Source of the DNA: Pontimicrobium aquaticum
GTDB taxonomy: Bacteria; Bacteroidota; Bacteroidia; Flavobacteriales; Flavobacteriaceae
DNA length: 64,000 nucleotides
Reading direction: 5' to 3'
Assembly: GCF_005047595.1 (NCBI RefSeq)
Contig: NZ_SUPL01000002.1
Span: forward strand, 1-64,000
This document shows, piece by piece, positions 8,507-18,128 of this stretch. Position 1 is the stretch's first letter; each line of letters starts with the position of its first letter. Under the pieces are notes generated by a model. It made no database searches. It had not been told where the DNA came from and worked only from the letters and a program-made list of their open reading frames with translations. Both the position numbers and the translations under genes were made by a program.

Positions 8507-9001
8507 AGAACTTACGTTATCTTTTTTACGATGTTTTAAGCTAGACCATAAAATTAAAATCATTCCGGTGGTCACCGACAAATCTGCTAGGTTAAAAATA
8601 CCAGTTCTTACAAAGCCCAAATCAATAAAAAGAAAATCGGTTACAGAACCATATATAAACCTGTCAAAAACATTGGCAATACCACCACCTACAACACACG
8701 AAAAACCTGTTAAAGAGAGTTTGTCCATGTGTTTTTCTTTAAACATATAGTATAAAACAAACAAGAGAACTGCTGAAGGAATGATTAGTAAAACAAACAA
8801 TTTTAATGTTGGATTTAAATCACCTCCCATACCTAGAAAAGCACCATCATTCTCAACATTTCTTAAGGTGAGATAGTCGCCAATAATTGACGAACTACTT
8901 TTTGCCTCTACAGTAGCTCTAACCCAAAACTTAGATATTTGATCAACCGCAATATTAGCTATGACCAACAAAATAATTGAAGTGTTACGAGAAATATTCA
9001 T
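8504..9001 (-). CDS. lspA: lipoprotein signal peptidase
   Basis: Signal peptidase II, 165 residues, cleaving prolipoproteins before the lipidated Cys. It has four membrane spans. The conserved asparagine/aspartate set is visible: Asp20, RNVENDGAFLG (48-57), GGIANVFDR (107-114), and the catalytic pair Asp122 (SVTDF) and Asp140 (NLADL). It starts 5 nt after fabD, so they are co-transcribed. Lipoprotein substrates elsewhere in the window include the genes at 179 and 25501. Confidence 0.95.
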   Translation of the reverse strand: MNISRNTSIILLVIANIAVDQISKFWVRATVEAKSSSSIIGDYLTLRNVENDGAFLGMGGDLNPTLKLFVLLIIPSAVLLFVLYYMFKEKHMDKLSLTGFSCVVGGGIANVFDRFIYGSVTDFLFIDLGFVRTGIFNLADLSVTTGMILILWSSLKHRKKDNVSS

Positions 9002-9006
9002 CTAGG

Positions 9007-9894
9007 TTACGCTTCTAGAGTTGCAGAAGCAGTTTGCGCTTCTCGATTTATTTTTTTTACTAATCCTTGTAATACTTTACCAGGACCTACTTCGGTAAAT
9101 AGAGTAGCACCATCGCTAATCATTTGTTGTACAGATTGTGTCCAACGTACAGGAGCAGTTAATTGCAAAATTAAGTTAGCCTTAATTTCATTTTCATCAG
9201 TAACTGCATTTGCAGTTACGTTTTGATAAATCGGACAACTTGGTTTACTAAAAGTTGTGTTTTCAATAGCTGCAGCCAATTCTTCTCTTGCAGGTTCCAT
9301 CATAGGTGAATGAAATGCACCACCAACAGGTAATACTAAAGCACGACGCGCCCCTTCTTCTTTTAAAGTTTCACAAGCTCTGTTAATGGCATCGATTTCT
9401 CCAGAAATCACCAATTGCCCTGGGCAATTATAGTTGGCAGCAACTACAACCCCTTCGGTAGTAGCACACACTTTCTCAACAATATCATCATCTAAGCCTA
9501 AAACTGCTGCCATTGTACTTGGTTGAAGCTCGCAAGCTTTTTGCATAGCCAAAGCACGCTGAGATACAAGCCGTAAACCATCTTCAAAGGTTAATGCACC
9601 TGCAGCAACTAATGCTGAGAACTCGCCAAGAGAATGTCCAGCTACCATATCTGGTTTAAAATTGTCTCCTAATGTTTTTGCTAAAATAACAGAGTGTAAA
9701 AAGATTGCTGGTTGAGTAACTTTAGTTTCTTTTAAATCATCAGCAGAACCTTCAAACATAATGTCGGTTATTGAGAAACCTAAAATTTCATTAGCTTTTT
9801 CAAATAATTCTTGAGCTAAAGATGAGTTTTCGTAAAGATCTAAACCCATTCCTGAAAATTGGGCTCCTTGACCAGGAAAAATATATGCGTTCAT
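9007..9894 (-). CDS. fabD: malonyl-CoA:ACP transacylase
   Basis: A 295-residue enzyme that loads malonyl groups on acyl carrier protein for fatty-acid synthesis. Conserved elements are FPGQGAQ (6-12), GHSLGEF with nucleophile Ser88, NCPGQLVISG (156-165) and AFHSPMM with catalytic His195. It precedes lspA, a gene pair that links membrane lipid and lipoprotein biogenesis. Confidence 0.95.
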   Translation of the reverse strand: MNAYIFPGQGAQFSGMGLDLYENSSLAQELFEKANEILGFSITDIMFEGSADDLKETKVTQPAIFLHSVILAKTLGDNFKPDMVAGHSLGEFSALVAAGALTFEDGLRLVSQRALAMQKACELQPSTMAAVLGLDDDIVEKVCATTEGVVVAANYNCPGQLVISGEIDAINRACETLKEEGARRALVLPVGGAFHSPMMEPAREELAAAIENTTFSKPSCPIYQNVTANAVTDENEIKANLILQLTAPVRWTQSVQQMISDGATLFTEVGPGKVLQGLVKKINREAQTASATLEA

Positions 9895-9927
9895 TTAGTG
9901 TTGTTTTAGAGTGCAAAAATAGGAATT

Positions 9928-10863
9928 TTATTTTCTTTCATAGGTTATAAAAGAGAAGGCATACTCATGATTATTGTCTTTGTCATGATATCTGTTTTGG
10001 GTTTCTTTCCATGTTGAAGTATCAATTTTTGGAAAGAAAGTATCTGCTTCAAAACTATGATGCACTCTTGTTAACTCTATTTTGTTGGCAAATAACATAG
10101 CTTGTTTATATATTTCGCCTCCACCAATAATAAACGGTTGGGAATCATTTTTTGCCATATCTATAGCGTTAGCCAATGAATTTACTACTATAACGCCTTC
10201 AGGAACTTTGTAATTTTCTTGTCTCGAAATTACTACATGTTTTCTATTAGGAAGTGGTTTAGGAAAACTTTCAAAAGTTTTTCTTCCCATAATTATATGA
10301 TGTCCATTTGTAAGTTCTTTAAACCGTTTTAAGTCATCACTTAAGTGCCAAATAAGCTGATTGTTTTTTCCTATGGCATCATTTTCGGCAGCAGCAACAA
10401 TAATAGTAAGGTCTTGTTTATGCCCAGATTTTTCTAAAGGTACTTTAGTTTGAGGTTTTGCTTGATTATAAACTTGACTTTGAGCCATTAATTTTTCTTC
10501 TTTCTCAAACCCTTTTTTTAGTTTTTCTATACGGTTTTGTTGTTTCGCAACAAGTTTTTCTAATTGAGATTTCTCCCAATCTTTCCCCATGAATTTATTA
10601 GTGATAAATACATTAAATACATGATATAAAAAAAGAAAGAGCCAAATAAAAATTGCAAACAAAAACCATTCCTTACCAAAGAATTTAACGTCTTCACCAA
10701 TTCCTAAAACAGTATTTGCTAATATTAAAAAAATAGATCCAATCAAGAAGATTACAAAATGAACATATAAACGTTTTTTTTGCTTTATACGTCGTTGAGC
10801 ATTTTGTATTAACTCCAACTGCTCACTATCTATAGAGGGGGTGTTTTTCTTTTTTCCAAACAT
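9928..10863 (-). CDS. folA: 2TM domain-dihydrofolate reductase fusion
   Basis: A 311-residue fusion. Residues 1-30 are hydrophilic, 34-54 and 66-86 are two membrane spans in the flavobacterial 2TM-domain style, 95-128 is a charged coiled-coil linker, and 151-311 is a complete dihydrofolate reductase. The DHFR part shows AAAENDAIGKNNQLIWHL, acidic Asp176/Asp177 in SDDLKRF, MGRKTFES and IIGGGEIY. It should regenerate tetrahydrofolate while anchored at the cytoplasmic face of the membrane. thyA, the enzyme that consumes this cofactor, lies one gene away on the same strand. No internal stop or frameshift separates the parts. Confidence 0.92.
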   Translation of the reverse strand: MFGKKKNTPSIDSEQLELIQNAQRRIKQKKRLYVHFVIFLIGSIFLILANTVLGIGEDVKFFGKEWFLFAIFIWLFLFLYHVFNVFITNKFMGKDWEKSQLEKLVAKQQNRIEKLKKGFEKEEKLMAQSQVYNQAKPQTKVPLEKSGHKQDLTIIVAAAENDAIGKNNQLIWHLSDDLKRFKELTNGHHIIMGRKTFESFPKPLPNRKHVVISRQENYKVPEGVIVVNSLANAIDMAKNDSQPFIIGGGEIYKQAMLFANKIELTRVHHSFEADTFFPKIDTSTWKETQNRYHDKDNNHEYAFSFITYERK

Positions 10864-10921
10864 ATCAATACGCTTTAAGTGGTATGAATAATAACTGTAA
10901 ATTTAATCAAATAGATTAAGA

Positions 10922-10960
10922 AAAAGAAAGGGTTTTGACATTGTCAAAACCCTTTCTTTT
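10922..10960. terminator. strong intrinsic terminator
   Basis: A 17-bp perfect stem (10922-10938 with 10944-10960, loop CATTG) lies directly after the stop of the minus-strand secreted propeller gene. Confidence 0.9.
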
Positions 10961-10975
10961 AAAAGCTAAATTATT

Positions 10976-13804
10976 TTATTTTTTAATAAAGCGTTTCACA
11001 CCTTTCTTACCATTTGAAGAAATTTGTATAAAATAAATTCCAGTATTTAAATTATTAACATTTACTTGATTGTTTTCTATTGTCCCTTCCATAACGTTTT
11101 GTCCAAGAACATTGTTTATTATAAAGGTTGCATCTTTACTTAATTCATTAGATATATTTAAGTTTAAAGTATTCTTAACAGGGTTAGGATACACTTTAAT
11201 GCTTTCACTAAACTCATTGTCTTCAAGACCTAAAACATGATTAATAGTGGCTTCAAACATGCCATTACCATGTGTGCCAATAAGTAATTTATTGTCAGCA
11301 GGTCTATAAGACATAGAGCTTACAACGGCATATCCAATTAAGTTTGGTGCTTCTCTAGTCCAGTTTACTGTCGAACCTCCTAAAGGAGCTCCAATAGGGT
11401 TTGTTGAACTATACAGGCCTCTAGCTGTTCCAACAACATACAAGGCTTCACCAGCAGTATTAGTTGTAATAGCAGCAGACCTAATAGAGTGAGAACTTAA
11501 ATTGAGTTCAGCATTGTACCAAGTTGGCGAAGCTGCTGTGGCATCAGTAGTAATGTAGATATTTGTTACACCATAATTAGAATATGTCAATAATACAATA
11601 TCTCTATTTGTTGGGTGAATGGCTATATCTGACACATATCCTGTGGCTCCACTTGGAGTGATATCAATTCCAGAAGAAGCTAGGGTAGCATTATGAGGGT
11701 CATCAAGTCTTACTACTTTGCCAGCTTCTCCACCAATTAATAAATAACTTGTTGCAGCGTTGTATGTTCCCCAAGTTGAGGTTAATCTACGTATGCTTTG
11801 TGATCCAAAGCTTGTAGGAGTACCTAAATTATTCCAATCTGAGGTGCCAGTGCCAACAGTTGATGTTGAGTTGCTTGCATCATTTGTTCTATAAAGATCT
11901 TCATTAGCTGCATAATAAAGAACATTGTTATTATCTTGGTCTAGATAAAAGTAAGTAACAAATTCAGCTCTAGGGGAGGAAATACCATCAGGTGTTCCTG
12001 TAGGTTTAATGTTTGCATTTATAAAACCAGATCCAAGATTTTTATTACGTCTGTATATGCTGCCATATTGAGTGCCTACAAAAGTTGGAATGTTTACATT
12101 ATCTCTAGAAATTGCAACAGCTACACCATCACCGCTAAAAATATTTTGTTGTTCTGTAAGATTAGATTGTCCTGCACTCAAACCTCCTTGATTAGTCCCA
12201 TTGTCTTGAAGTCCTCCAAGAACAAAATCTGAACCACTCAAAGGATCAATAGCAACATGATAATACTGTTGTGTTTGGTAATTGTTATTTAAGCTTGTCC
12301 AGGCTACAGTACCAGCATTTATGTTACTTGTCTTATGTATACCACCATCAGTACCTGAAAATAGCTCATTATTATTATGTGGGTTAAAAACTAATGCATG
12401 CACATCGGGATGATGATTTGCGTATTGAGAATATCCGCTTGTATTGGCATATCCACCTATTCTATCAAAAGTTGCATCATTAACTATATCGGTAATTCTA
12501 TAGGCATTTACTCCACCTATAACTACAAAATCTTCATCATTTGGTTTTACACTAACGGTTAAGTTATAACCACCTTGAACGGCAAATGGGTCGTTACCAT
12601 TGCTACAGCCTGATTCATCTGGCATTTTGTTTGAATAGTCTGTCCAAGCTCCAACGCCAGCAGCGGCAGCTTGATCCCACATTTTTAAATCAGCTTCTGG
12701 TGCTGCGATACCAGAACAGTCAGATGAAGTACCGTTATTATATATAGCATAAACTTTATTCGTATTAGATGGAGCTAATCCTAAAACAATTCTATCAGGA
12801 GGAGTAAAAATACCTGAGCTAATTTTTGTTGCAGGAGTTCCATTCCAAATTTTAGCATCAGTAGTACTATAAACTCCAGCATTTGGACCACCACCGCCAA
12901 TAGAATAATAAATTATACCAGTTGATGTTATTGCTATATCTGTCATTTGCGTAGTGCTACAGCAAGAAGTTACTCCGTCAAGAAAATACCAGCCTGTTAG
13001 ATTAGGTGGATGATCTGTATCATTTGGAAGGTAAAAATATATTCGTCCAACGGTTGCCGCAAATAAATATCCAGTTGTTGGGTCAACTGCAAGATTACTT
13101 ATATAATCAAAAGTGTCATCAAAAACCTCTTGAGATCCACCTCTAGTTCCTAGGTTTGACCAAGTTATTCCGCCATCAGTAGATTTCCAAACACCTCTTC
13201 CTAAGTAACTATTACTATTTATGTTAAAAACATCAGCACCAATGCTTGCACTGTTACCTTTTAACTCACCAGTTGCATAATACCAAGTATCTTCAAAACC
13301 TAATCTAGGATCTTGTACAATGGCAGTGACATTATGAATCTCGTCATTTGCAGAGACTTTTGTCCATGAAGCACCAGAGTCAGTTGATCTAAATACACCA
13401 CCACTTACACCTCCAGCTAGTATTATGTTTGGATTAGTTCTATGAGGAACGATTGTTCTTGTTCTTCCACCAAGATTTGAAGGACCTCTATTTATAAAGG
13501 ATGCATCTGGTGCTCTTAAATTGTCTCCTCCATCAAAACGTATTTTCGCTTTTTTTGAATTATTGAATTCTAATTCTTTCTCTTCTAATGGTATTAAGCC
13601 AGTAGCAGGATTTGCTTGTAATTTGTATTCATAACGTGCTCTTTCTTCTGCAAATAATGTCCTTTGTTCTGGTGTTTTTTTTGAGGTTTTTAGTTTATTG
13701 CTTGTTACATTTGAAGTTGAGATGTTTTGCTCTTTCTCTGATGTAAAAGTAAAAGCAACAAATGCTAAAATTAAAAATACACCAATGGGTAATAGTTTCT
13801 TCAT
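10976..13804 (-). CDS. T9SS-secreted beta-propeller protein
   Basis: A 942-residue secreted protein: signal peptide (1-23), a region with sortilin/BNR-type propeller blades carrying Asp-box motifs (STDSGASW, 140-147; STDGGITW, 208-215), and a C-terminal type A sorting domain of the type IX secretion system (about 868-942: VYPNPVKN, LNTGIYFIQI, terminal VKRFIKK). The sorting domain is removed on export. Function is unknown; related proteins act as adhesins or carry glycan- or peptide-binding propellers. It follows thyA but is separated by 105 bp and is probably its own unit. Confidence 0.85.
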   Translation of the reverse strand: MKKLLPIGVFLILAFVAFTFTSEKEQNISTSNVTSNKLKTSKKTPEQRTLFAEERARYEYKLQANPATGLIPLEEKELEFNNSKKAKIRFDGGDNLRAPDASFINRGPSNLGGRTRTIVPHRTNPNIILAGGVSGGVFRSTDSGASWTKVSANDEIHNVTAIVQDPRLGFEDTWYYATGELKGNSASIGADVFNINSNSYLGRGVWKSTDGGITWSNLGTRGGSQEVFDDTFDYISNLAVDPTTGYLFAATVGRIYFYLPNDTDHPPNLTGWYFLDGVTSCCSTTQMTDIAITSTGIIYYSIGGGGPNAGVYSTTDAKIWNGTPATKISSGIFTPPDRIVLGLAPSNTNKVYAIYNNGTSSDCSGIAAPEADLKMWDQAAAAGVGAWTDYSNKMPDESGCSNGNDPFAVQGGYNLTVSVKPNDEDFVVIGGVNAYRITDIVNDATFDRIGGYANTSGYSQYANHHPDVHALVFNPHNNNELFSGTDGGIHKTSNINAGTVAWTSLNNNYQTQQYYHVAIDPLSGSDFVLGGLQDNGTNQGGLSAGQSNLTEQQNIFSGDGVAVAISRDNVNIPTFVGTQYGSIYRRNKNLGSGFINANIKPTGTPDGISSPRAEFVTYFYLDQDNNNVLYYAANEDLYRTNDASNSTSTVGTGTSDWNNLGTPTSFGSQSIRRLTSTWGTYNAATSYLLIGGEAGKVVRLDDPHNATLASSGIDITPSGATGYVSDIAIHPTNRDIVLLTYSNYGVTNIYITTDATAASPTWYNAELNLSSHSIRSAAITTNTAGEALYVVGTARGLYSSTNPIGAPLGGSTVNWTREAPNLIGYAVVSSMSYRPADNKLLIGTHGNGMFEATINHVLGLEDNEFSESIKVYPNPVKNTLNLNISNELSKDATFIINNVLGQNVMEGTIENNQVNVNNLNTGIYFIQISSNGKKGVKRFIKK

Positions 13805-13909
13805 AGATTAGTGTTTGATGTTTATAAATCAAGGGTTATAAGCTACTAAGTTAAGCTATTTATGCTTTAGGGACAAGAAAAGATTAACAATTGCTTAGCA
13901 AATTACTTG

Positions 13910-14734
13910 TTAAATAGCTACGACACCTTTTATATGTGGGTGAGGGTTATAATCTGTTAGTGTAAAATCATCAAAAGCGAAATGAAAAATGTTTTTAACA
14001 TCTGGGTTTAAAGTCATTTTAGGTAATGGTCTAGGATCTCTAGATAGCTGTAGCTCTAATTGTTCATAGTGATTCGAGTAAATATGTGCATCTCCAATTG
14101 TATGTATAAACTCACCAGCTTCAAAACCACAAACTTGAGCCATCATCATAGTAAATAAAGCATAAGAAGCGATATTAAAAGGCACACCAAGAAAAATATC
14201 GGCGCTTCGTTGGTATAATTGGCATGACAGTTTACCGTCTGCTACATAAAATTGAAAAAATGCATGGCATGGTGGTAATGCTGCTTTTCCATTAGCTACA
14301 TTTTCACTAAAAGATATAGAAGTGTCAGGTAATACGGAAGGATTCCAGGCGGATACTAACATGCGTCTGCTATCAGGATTATTTTTTAGAGTATCGATAA
14401 CTTCTTGTATTTGGTCGATCTCATCATTATTCCAATTACGCCATTGGTGCCCATACACAGGTCCTAAGTCTCCATTTTCATCAGCCCATTCATTCCAGAT
14501 TCTAACACCATTTTCGGTTAAGTACTTTATGTTAGTGTCACCTTTTAAAAACCAAAGCAATTCATGCACAATAGATTTTAAGTGCAATTTTTTAGTAGTT
14601 ACCATAGGGAATCCTTTGCTTAAATCGAACCTCATTTGGTAACCAAAAACACTTTTGGTGCCAGTTCCTGTACGATCTGCCTTTTCATTTCCGTTTTCTA
14701 AAACGTGCTTTACTAAATCTAAATATTGCTTCAT
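13910..14734 (-). CDS. thyA: thymidylate synthase
   Basis: A 274-residue folate-dependent thymidylate synthase converting dUMP to dTMP and producing dihydrofolate. Seen are [11 protein letters not shown] (21-31), [12 protein letters not shown] with the nucleophile Cys156, [18 protein letters not shown], and [11 protein letters not shown]. It is full length. DHFR, which recycles its product, is encoded two genes downstream. Confidence 0.96.
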   Translation of the reverse strand: MKQYLDLVKHVLENGNEKADRTGTGTKSVFGYQMRFDLSKGFPMVTTKKLHLKSIVHELLWFLKGDTNIKYLTENGVRIWNEWADENGDLGPVYGHQWRNWNNDEIDQIQEVIDTLKNNPDSRRMLVSAWNPSVLPDTSISFSENVANGKAALPPCHAFFQFYVADGKLSCQLYQRSADIFLGVPFNIASYALFTMMMAQVCGFEAGEFIHTIGDAHIYSNHYEQLELQLSRDPRPLPKMTLNPDVKNIFHFAFDDFTLTDYNPHPHIKGVVAI

Positions 14735-14764
14735 AGAATGATAAAATTTGGTGGAAATAAAAGT

Positions 14765-14798
14765 AAAAAAAAGCTCTAAACAGAAACGTTGAGAGCTT
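14765..14798 (-). terminator. terminator of the nucleoside transporter gene
   Basis: AAGCTCT (14771-14777) pairs with AGAGCTT (14792-14798) across a 14-nt loop, and the A-run at 14765-14770 gives a U-run on the minus strand. Confidence 0.6.
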
Positions 14799-14870
14799 AA
14801 ATTTATTTAAAAAGTTATTAACCAATTTTGTGCGTATAGACATTAATAATTTATCTGTGGCGATTCGCCA

Positions 14871-16265
14871 CTAGCCAATAATCATTCCTGCAATTGTTGC
14901 TGAAATAAGTGATGCGATAGTGCCTCCAATAAGTGCTTTTATTCCAAACCTTGATAAGGTTTTACGTTGTCCTGGAGCTAACGAACCAATACCACCAATT
15001 TGAATGCCTATGGATGCAAAATTAGCAAATCCACAGAGCATATAAGTTGCCATAATAACTGATTTGTTATATGTTAAATGTGTTTCATTAGCTATATTTT
15101 TTAAGTCGGCTAATTGGATATATCCTACAAACTCACTGGCTGCTAGTTTTATTCCTAGTAATTGTCCCATCATCATGACATCTTCAGAAGCCACACCAAT
15201 GAGCCACATTAGTGGAGCAAAGACAGTTCCAAGAATAGCTTCAAGCGATATTTTAGGATAAGATGTATTTGCAGCCATCCAGTCATTGATGGTAGTTACA
15301 TCTCCAACCCAACCTAAAATACCATTTATCATTGCAATAAAAGCCACAAAAACTAGCAGCATAGCACCAACATTTACTGCAAGTTTTAAACCTTCAGTTG
15401 TACCATTGGCAATGGCATCAAGTAAATTTGTTCCGATTTTCTCTTGTGAAACGGAAACATCTGTATTTATGTCTTCAGTTTGGGGGTATAATATTTTTGA
15501 AATCACAATAGCACCTGGTGCTGCCATAACAGAGGCGGCAAGTAAGTGTTTTGCATATACTAATCGTAATGCAGGATCGTCTCCTCCAAGAAATCCGATA
15601 TATGCTGCTAATACCGCTCCAGCTACGGTTGCCATACCACCAATCATCACTAAAAGCATTTCAGATTTATTCATCTTCTCTAAATATGCTTTAATTAACA
15701 AAGGGGCTTCAGTTTGACCTAAAAATATATTTCCAGCTACACTTAAACTCTCAGCACCAGAAATTTGTAATAGCTTAGATAGTAACCAACCAAAAGCTTT
15801 TACTACTTTTTGAATGATTCCAAGATAAAATAAAACTGAAGTTAAAGCCGAAAAGAATAAAATGGTTGGTAATACTTGAAAAGCGAAAATAAAGCCAAAA
15901 GTATCCATATCTACCACTAAACCTTCAAATAAAAATTGGCTTCCCGCTCTTGTATAGTCAAGGACACTTACAAATACCTTCCCTACAGCTTCGAATGCAC
16001 TTTTTATAAACCCAACCTTCAAGACGCCAATAGCTATTAATAATTGAAATGATAGACCAATACCTACCGTTTTCCAATTAATAGCTCTTTTATTACTGCT
16101 GAAGAGAAAGGCAATGAAAACCAAAGAAATCATTCCTAAAACACCTCGCCAAATGCTAGTGAAAGTAACACCTTCACTTGGTATTATGGTTGTTGTCGCT
16201 TCTTGTGCGAAAGATGGTGTAATCACAAAAAAAATAGCTACAAAAGCTAAGAAACATTTTTTCAT
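14871..16265 (-). CDS. concentrative nucleoside transporter
   Basis: A 464-residue NupC/CNT-family sodium- or proton-coupled nucleoside importer with about nine to ten membrane segments. Motifs are GNIFLGQTEAPLLIKAYL, MIGGMATVAGAVLAAYI, ASEFVGYIQL and MLCGFANFASIGIQIGGIGSL. It has an unusual N-terminal signal-like segment ending SFAQ before the transporter core. It pairs functionally with the thymidylate and deoxynucleoside kinase genes of the window. Confidence 0.92.
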   Translation of the reverse strand: MKKCFLAFVAIFFVITPSFAQEATTTIIPSEGVTFTSIWRGVLGMISLVFIAFLFSSNKRAINWKTVGIGLSFQLLIAIGVLKVGFIKSAFEAVGKVFVSVLDYTRAGSQFLFEGLVVDMDTFGFIFAFQVLPTILFFSALTSVLFYLGIIQKVVKAFGWLLSKLLQISGAESLSVAGNIFLGQTEAPLLIKAYLEKMNKSEMLLVMIGGMATVAGAVLAAYIGFLGGDDPALRLVYAKHLLAASVMAAPGAIVISKILYPQTEDINTDVSVSQEKIGTNLLDAIANGTTEGLKLAVNVGAMLLVFVAFIAMINGILGWVGDVTTINDWMAANTSYPKISLEAILGTVFAPLMWLIGVASEDVMMMGQLLGIKLAASEFVGYIQLADLKNIANETHLTYNKSVIMATYMLCGFANFASIGIQIGGIGSLAPGQRKTLSRFGIKALIGGTIASLISATIAGMIIG

Positions 16266-16374
16266 AAAAGTAAATTTATAGACTATGAAATATCATGGCA
16301 ATTAAAGCACTCAATGAATATTCAAAAAGCAAGATAAGGATTTATTTTGTTTTGATGCGAGATTAATGTGAGTT

Positions 16375-16983
16375 CTAACGTTTTGAGATTTCGTCTCTAA
16401 TTCTAGCAGCAGTTTCGTAGTCTTCGTTTGTAACAGCTTGATCTAGCATTTTTTGAAGTTCTTTTAAAGTCTTACCTTTAAAATTATCTTGACCAGCTGA
16501 GGTTTCAATTTCTTCGGCCAGAACTTCATCTACTAAAATATTATCGGCTTTTTGTTCATCTTCTTTGTTTACTTTTAAATAAATTCCAGCTTTATCTAGA
16601 ATGTTTTTGTAAGTAAATATAGGTGCTTGAAAGCGTAAAGCTAGGGCAATTGCATCACTGGTGCGTGCATCTATAATTTCTTCAATTTTATCGCGTTCGC
16701 AGATTAAACTTGAATAAAAAACACCATCTACCAACTTGTGGATAATAACTTGCTTTACAACAATATCAAATCTGTCAGAGAAATTTTTGAATAAATCATG
16801 AGTTAGTGGCCTTGGAGGTTTAATCTCTTTTTCTAAAGCAATGGCTATAGATTGTGCTTCAAAAGCTCCAATAACTATTGGAAGTTTTCGGTCTCCATCA
16901 ACTTCGCTCAAAATAAGTGCATATGCACCATTTTGTGTTTGGCTATAAGAGATTCCTTTTATGTTAAGTCTTACTAAACTCAT
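16375..16983 (-). CDS. bifunctional nuclease domain protein with UVR motif
   Basis: A 202-residue protein. Residues 1-140 form a DUF151/bifunctional-nuclease domain (LPIVIGAFEAQSIAIALE, DARTSDAIALALR). Residues 170-202 form a UvrB/UvrC helical-hairpin motif (LQKMLDQAVTNEDYETAAR). The architecture is common in Bacteroidetes. The nuclease label comes from a plant homologue and the bacterial role is unclear, so stress or DNA repair is an inference. Its upstream space holds a long inverted repeat. Confidence 0.85.
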   Translation of the reverse strand: MSLVRLNIKGISYSQTQNGAYALILSEVDGDRKLPIVIGAFEAQSIAIALEKEIKPPRPLTHDLFKNFSDRFDIVVKQVIIHKLVDGVFYSSLICERDKIEEIIDARTSDAIALALRFQAPIFTYKNILDKAGIYLKVNKEDEQKADNILVDEVLAEEIETSAGQDNFKGKTLKELQKMLDQAVTNEDYETAARIRDEISKR

Positions 16984-16999
16984 AATTATTTATAACACA

Positions 17000-17127
17000 A
17001 AGAACTGTTTAAATTTAGACTTTACCAACTACCAAAGGCAGAATTAAGATGAATTAACCTCAAATTTCGCTAAAAGTGAAAAATTTGAAAAGTTAAGATC
17101 ATTTTAAAGGGGATTTAAACAGTTCTT
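17000..17127. repeat. 128-bp element with 15-bp terminal inverted repeats
   Basis: AAGAACTGTTTAAAT (17000-17014) is matched exactly by its reverse complement at 17113-17127. A smaller hairpin (CAAATTT 17061-17067 with AAATTTG 17081-17087) lies inside. It fills the space between etfA and the nuclease gene. It could be a MITE-like remnant or a structured leader; no clear target-site duplication is seen. Confidence 0.5.
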
Positions 17128-17148
17128 GGATATTTAAAGTTAAAAAAA

Positions 17149-18105
17149 TTATGCGTTTTGCGCTTTAAATTCTTTTAATTTTTCAATTAATTGCGGAACT
17201 ACTTCAAAAGCATCACCAACTACACCATAATCTGCAGCTTTAAAGAAAGGTGCTTCAGGATCTGTATTAATAACTACTTTTACTTTAGAAGCATTAACTC
17301 CAGCTAAGTGTTGTATTGCTCCTGAAATACCAATGGCAATGTATAAGTTAGACGCTACTGGTTTTCCGGTTTGGCCAACGTGCTCGCTATGTGGTCTCCA
17401 ACCAAGATCTGATACTGGTTTTGAACAAGCTGTTGCTGCACCTAAAACCTCTGCTAGTTCTTCAACCATTCCCCAGTTTTCAGGACCTTTTAAACCTCGT
17501 CCACCAGACACTACAATATCGGCATCTGCAATAGATACTTTATCTGTAGCTTTATCAACCGATTGAACTTTTGTATTTGATGTTGTTAAACTTGGTGAAA
17601 AATCTTCTACTGTTGCATTTCCTGAGCTTTCAACTAGCCCAAATGAATTACTAGAAACACCAACAATTTTTACATCTGTATTAATTTCGGTAAAGTTGAA
17701 CGCTTTGTTTGTAAATGCTGTACGTTTAACAGTGAAAGGCACTGTGCTAGAAGGTGCTTCAATAACGTTCGAGGCATAACCTGCGTTTAAGCCAACTGCT
17801 AATAAAGGTGCTAAATATTTGGCATCTGCACTTGAGCTAACTACAACTACTTTAGCATCTTCCTTTTCTGCAGCTTGCTTTAAAGCATTAGCATAGATTT
17901 TTGCATTAAATTCATCAGTATTTGTGATGTTTAATACTTTGTTTATACCATAATTACTCAATTCTGAAGCGTTACTTGCATTAAAAGCTACAGCTGTCAC
18001 CGAGGTTCCCATTTGAGAAGCAACTGCTTTGGCATAAGAAGCTACCTCAAGTGCTCCTTTTTTAAATTTTCCGTTTTCTGATTCTGTATATACTAAAACT
18101 GACAT
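17149..18105 (-). CDS. etfA: electron transfer flavoprotein alpha subunit
   Basis: A 318-residue ETF alpha chain. The C-terminal FAD domain carries SGGRGLKGPENW, ATACSKPVSDLGW, HSEHVGQTGKPVAS and GISGAIQHLAGV. With EtfB it accepts electrons from acyl-CoA dehydrogenases and passes them to ETF:quinone oxidoreductase. It follows etfB by 23 nt in one operon, and the upstream space of etfB holds a perfect 26-bp palindrome. Confidence 0.95.
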   Translation of the reverse strand: MSVLVYTESENGKFKKGALEVASYAKAVASQMGTSVTAVAFNASNASELSNYGINKVLNITNTDEFNAKIYANALKQAAEKEDAKVVVVSSSADAKYLAPLLAVGLNAGYASNVIEAPSSTVPFTVKRTAFTNKAFNFTEINTDVKIVGVSSNSFGLVESSGNATVEDFSPSLTTSNTKVQSVDKATDKVSIADADIVVSGGRGLKGPENWGMVEELAEVLGAATACSKPVSDLGWRPHSEHVGQTGKPVASNLYIAIGISGAIQHLAGVNASKVKVVINTDPEAPFFKAADYGVVGDAFEVVPQLIEKLKEFKAQNA

Positions 18106-18128
18106 GTTCTTTTAAATTTTGAGGATGA

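Noticed and set aside
15286-15717. A 143-codon plus-strand ORF inside the nucleoside transporter gene.
   Set aside because: It is the antisense shadow of a well-conserved membrane protein with no promoter or family resemblance of its own.
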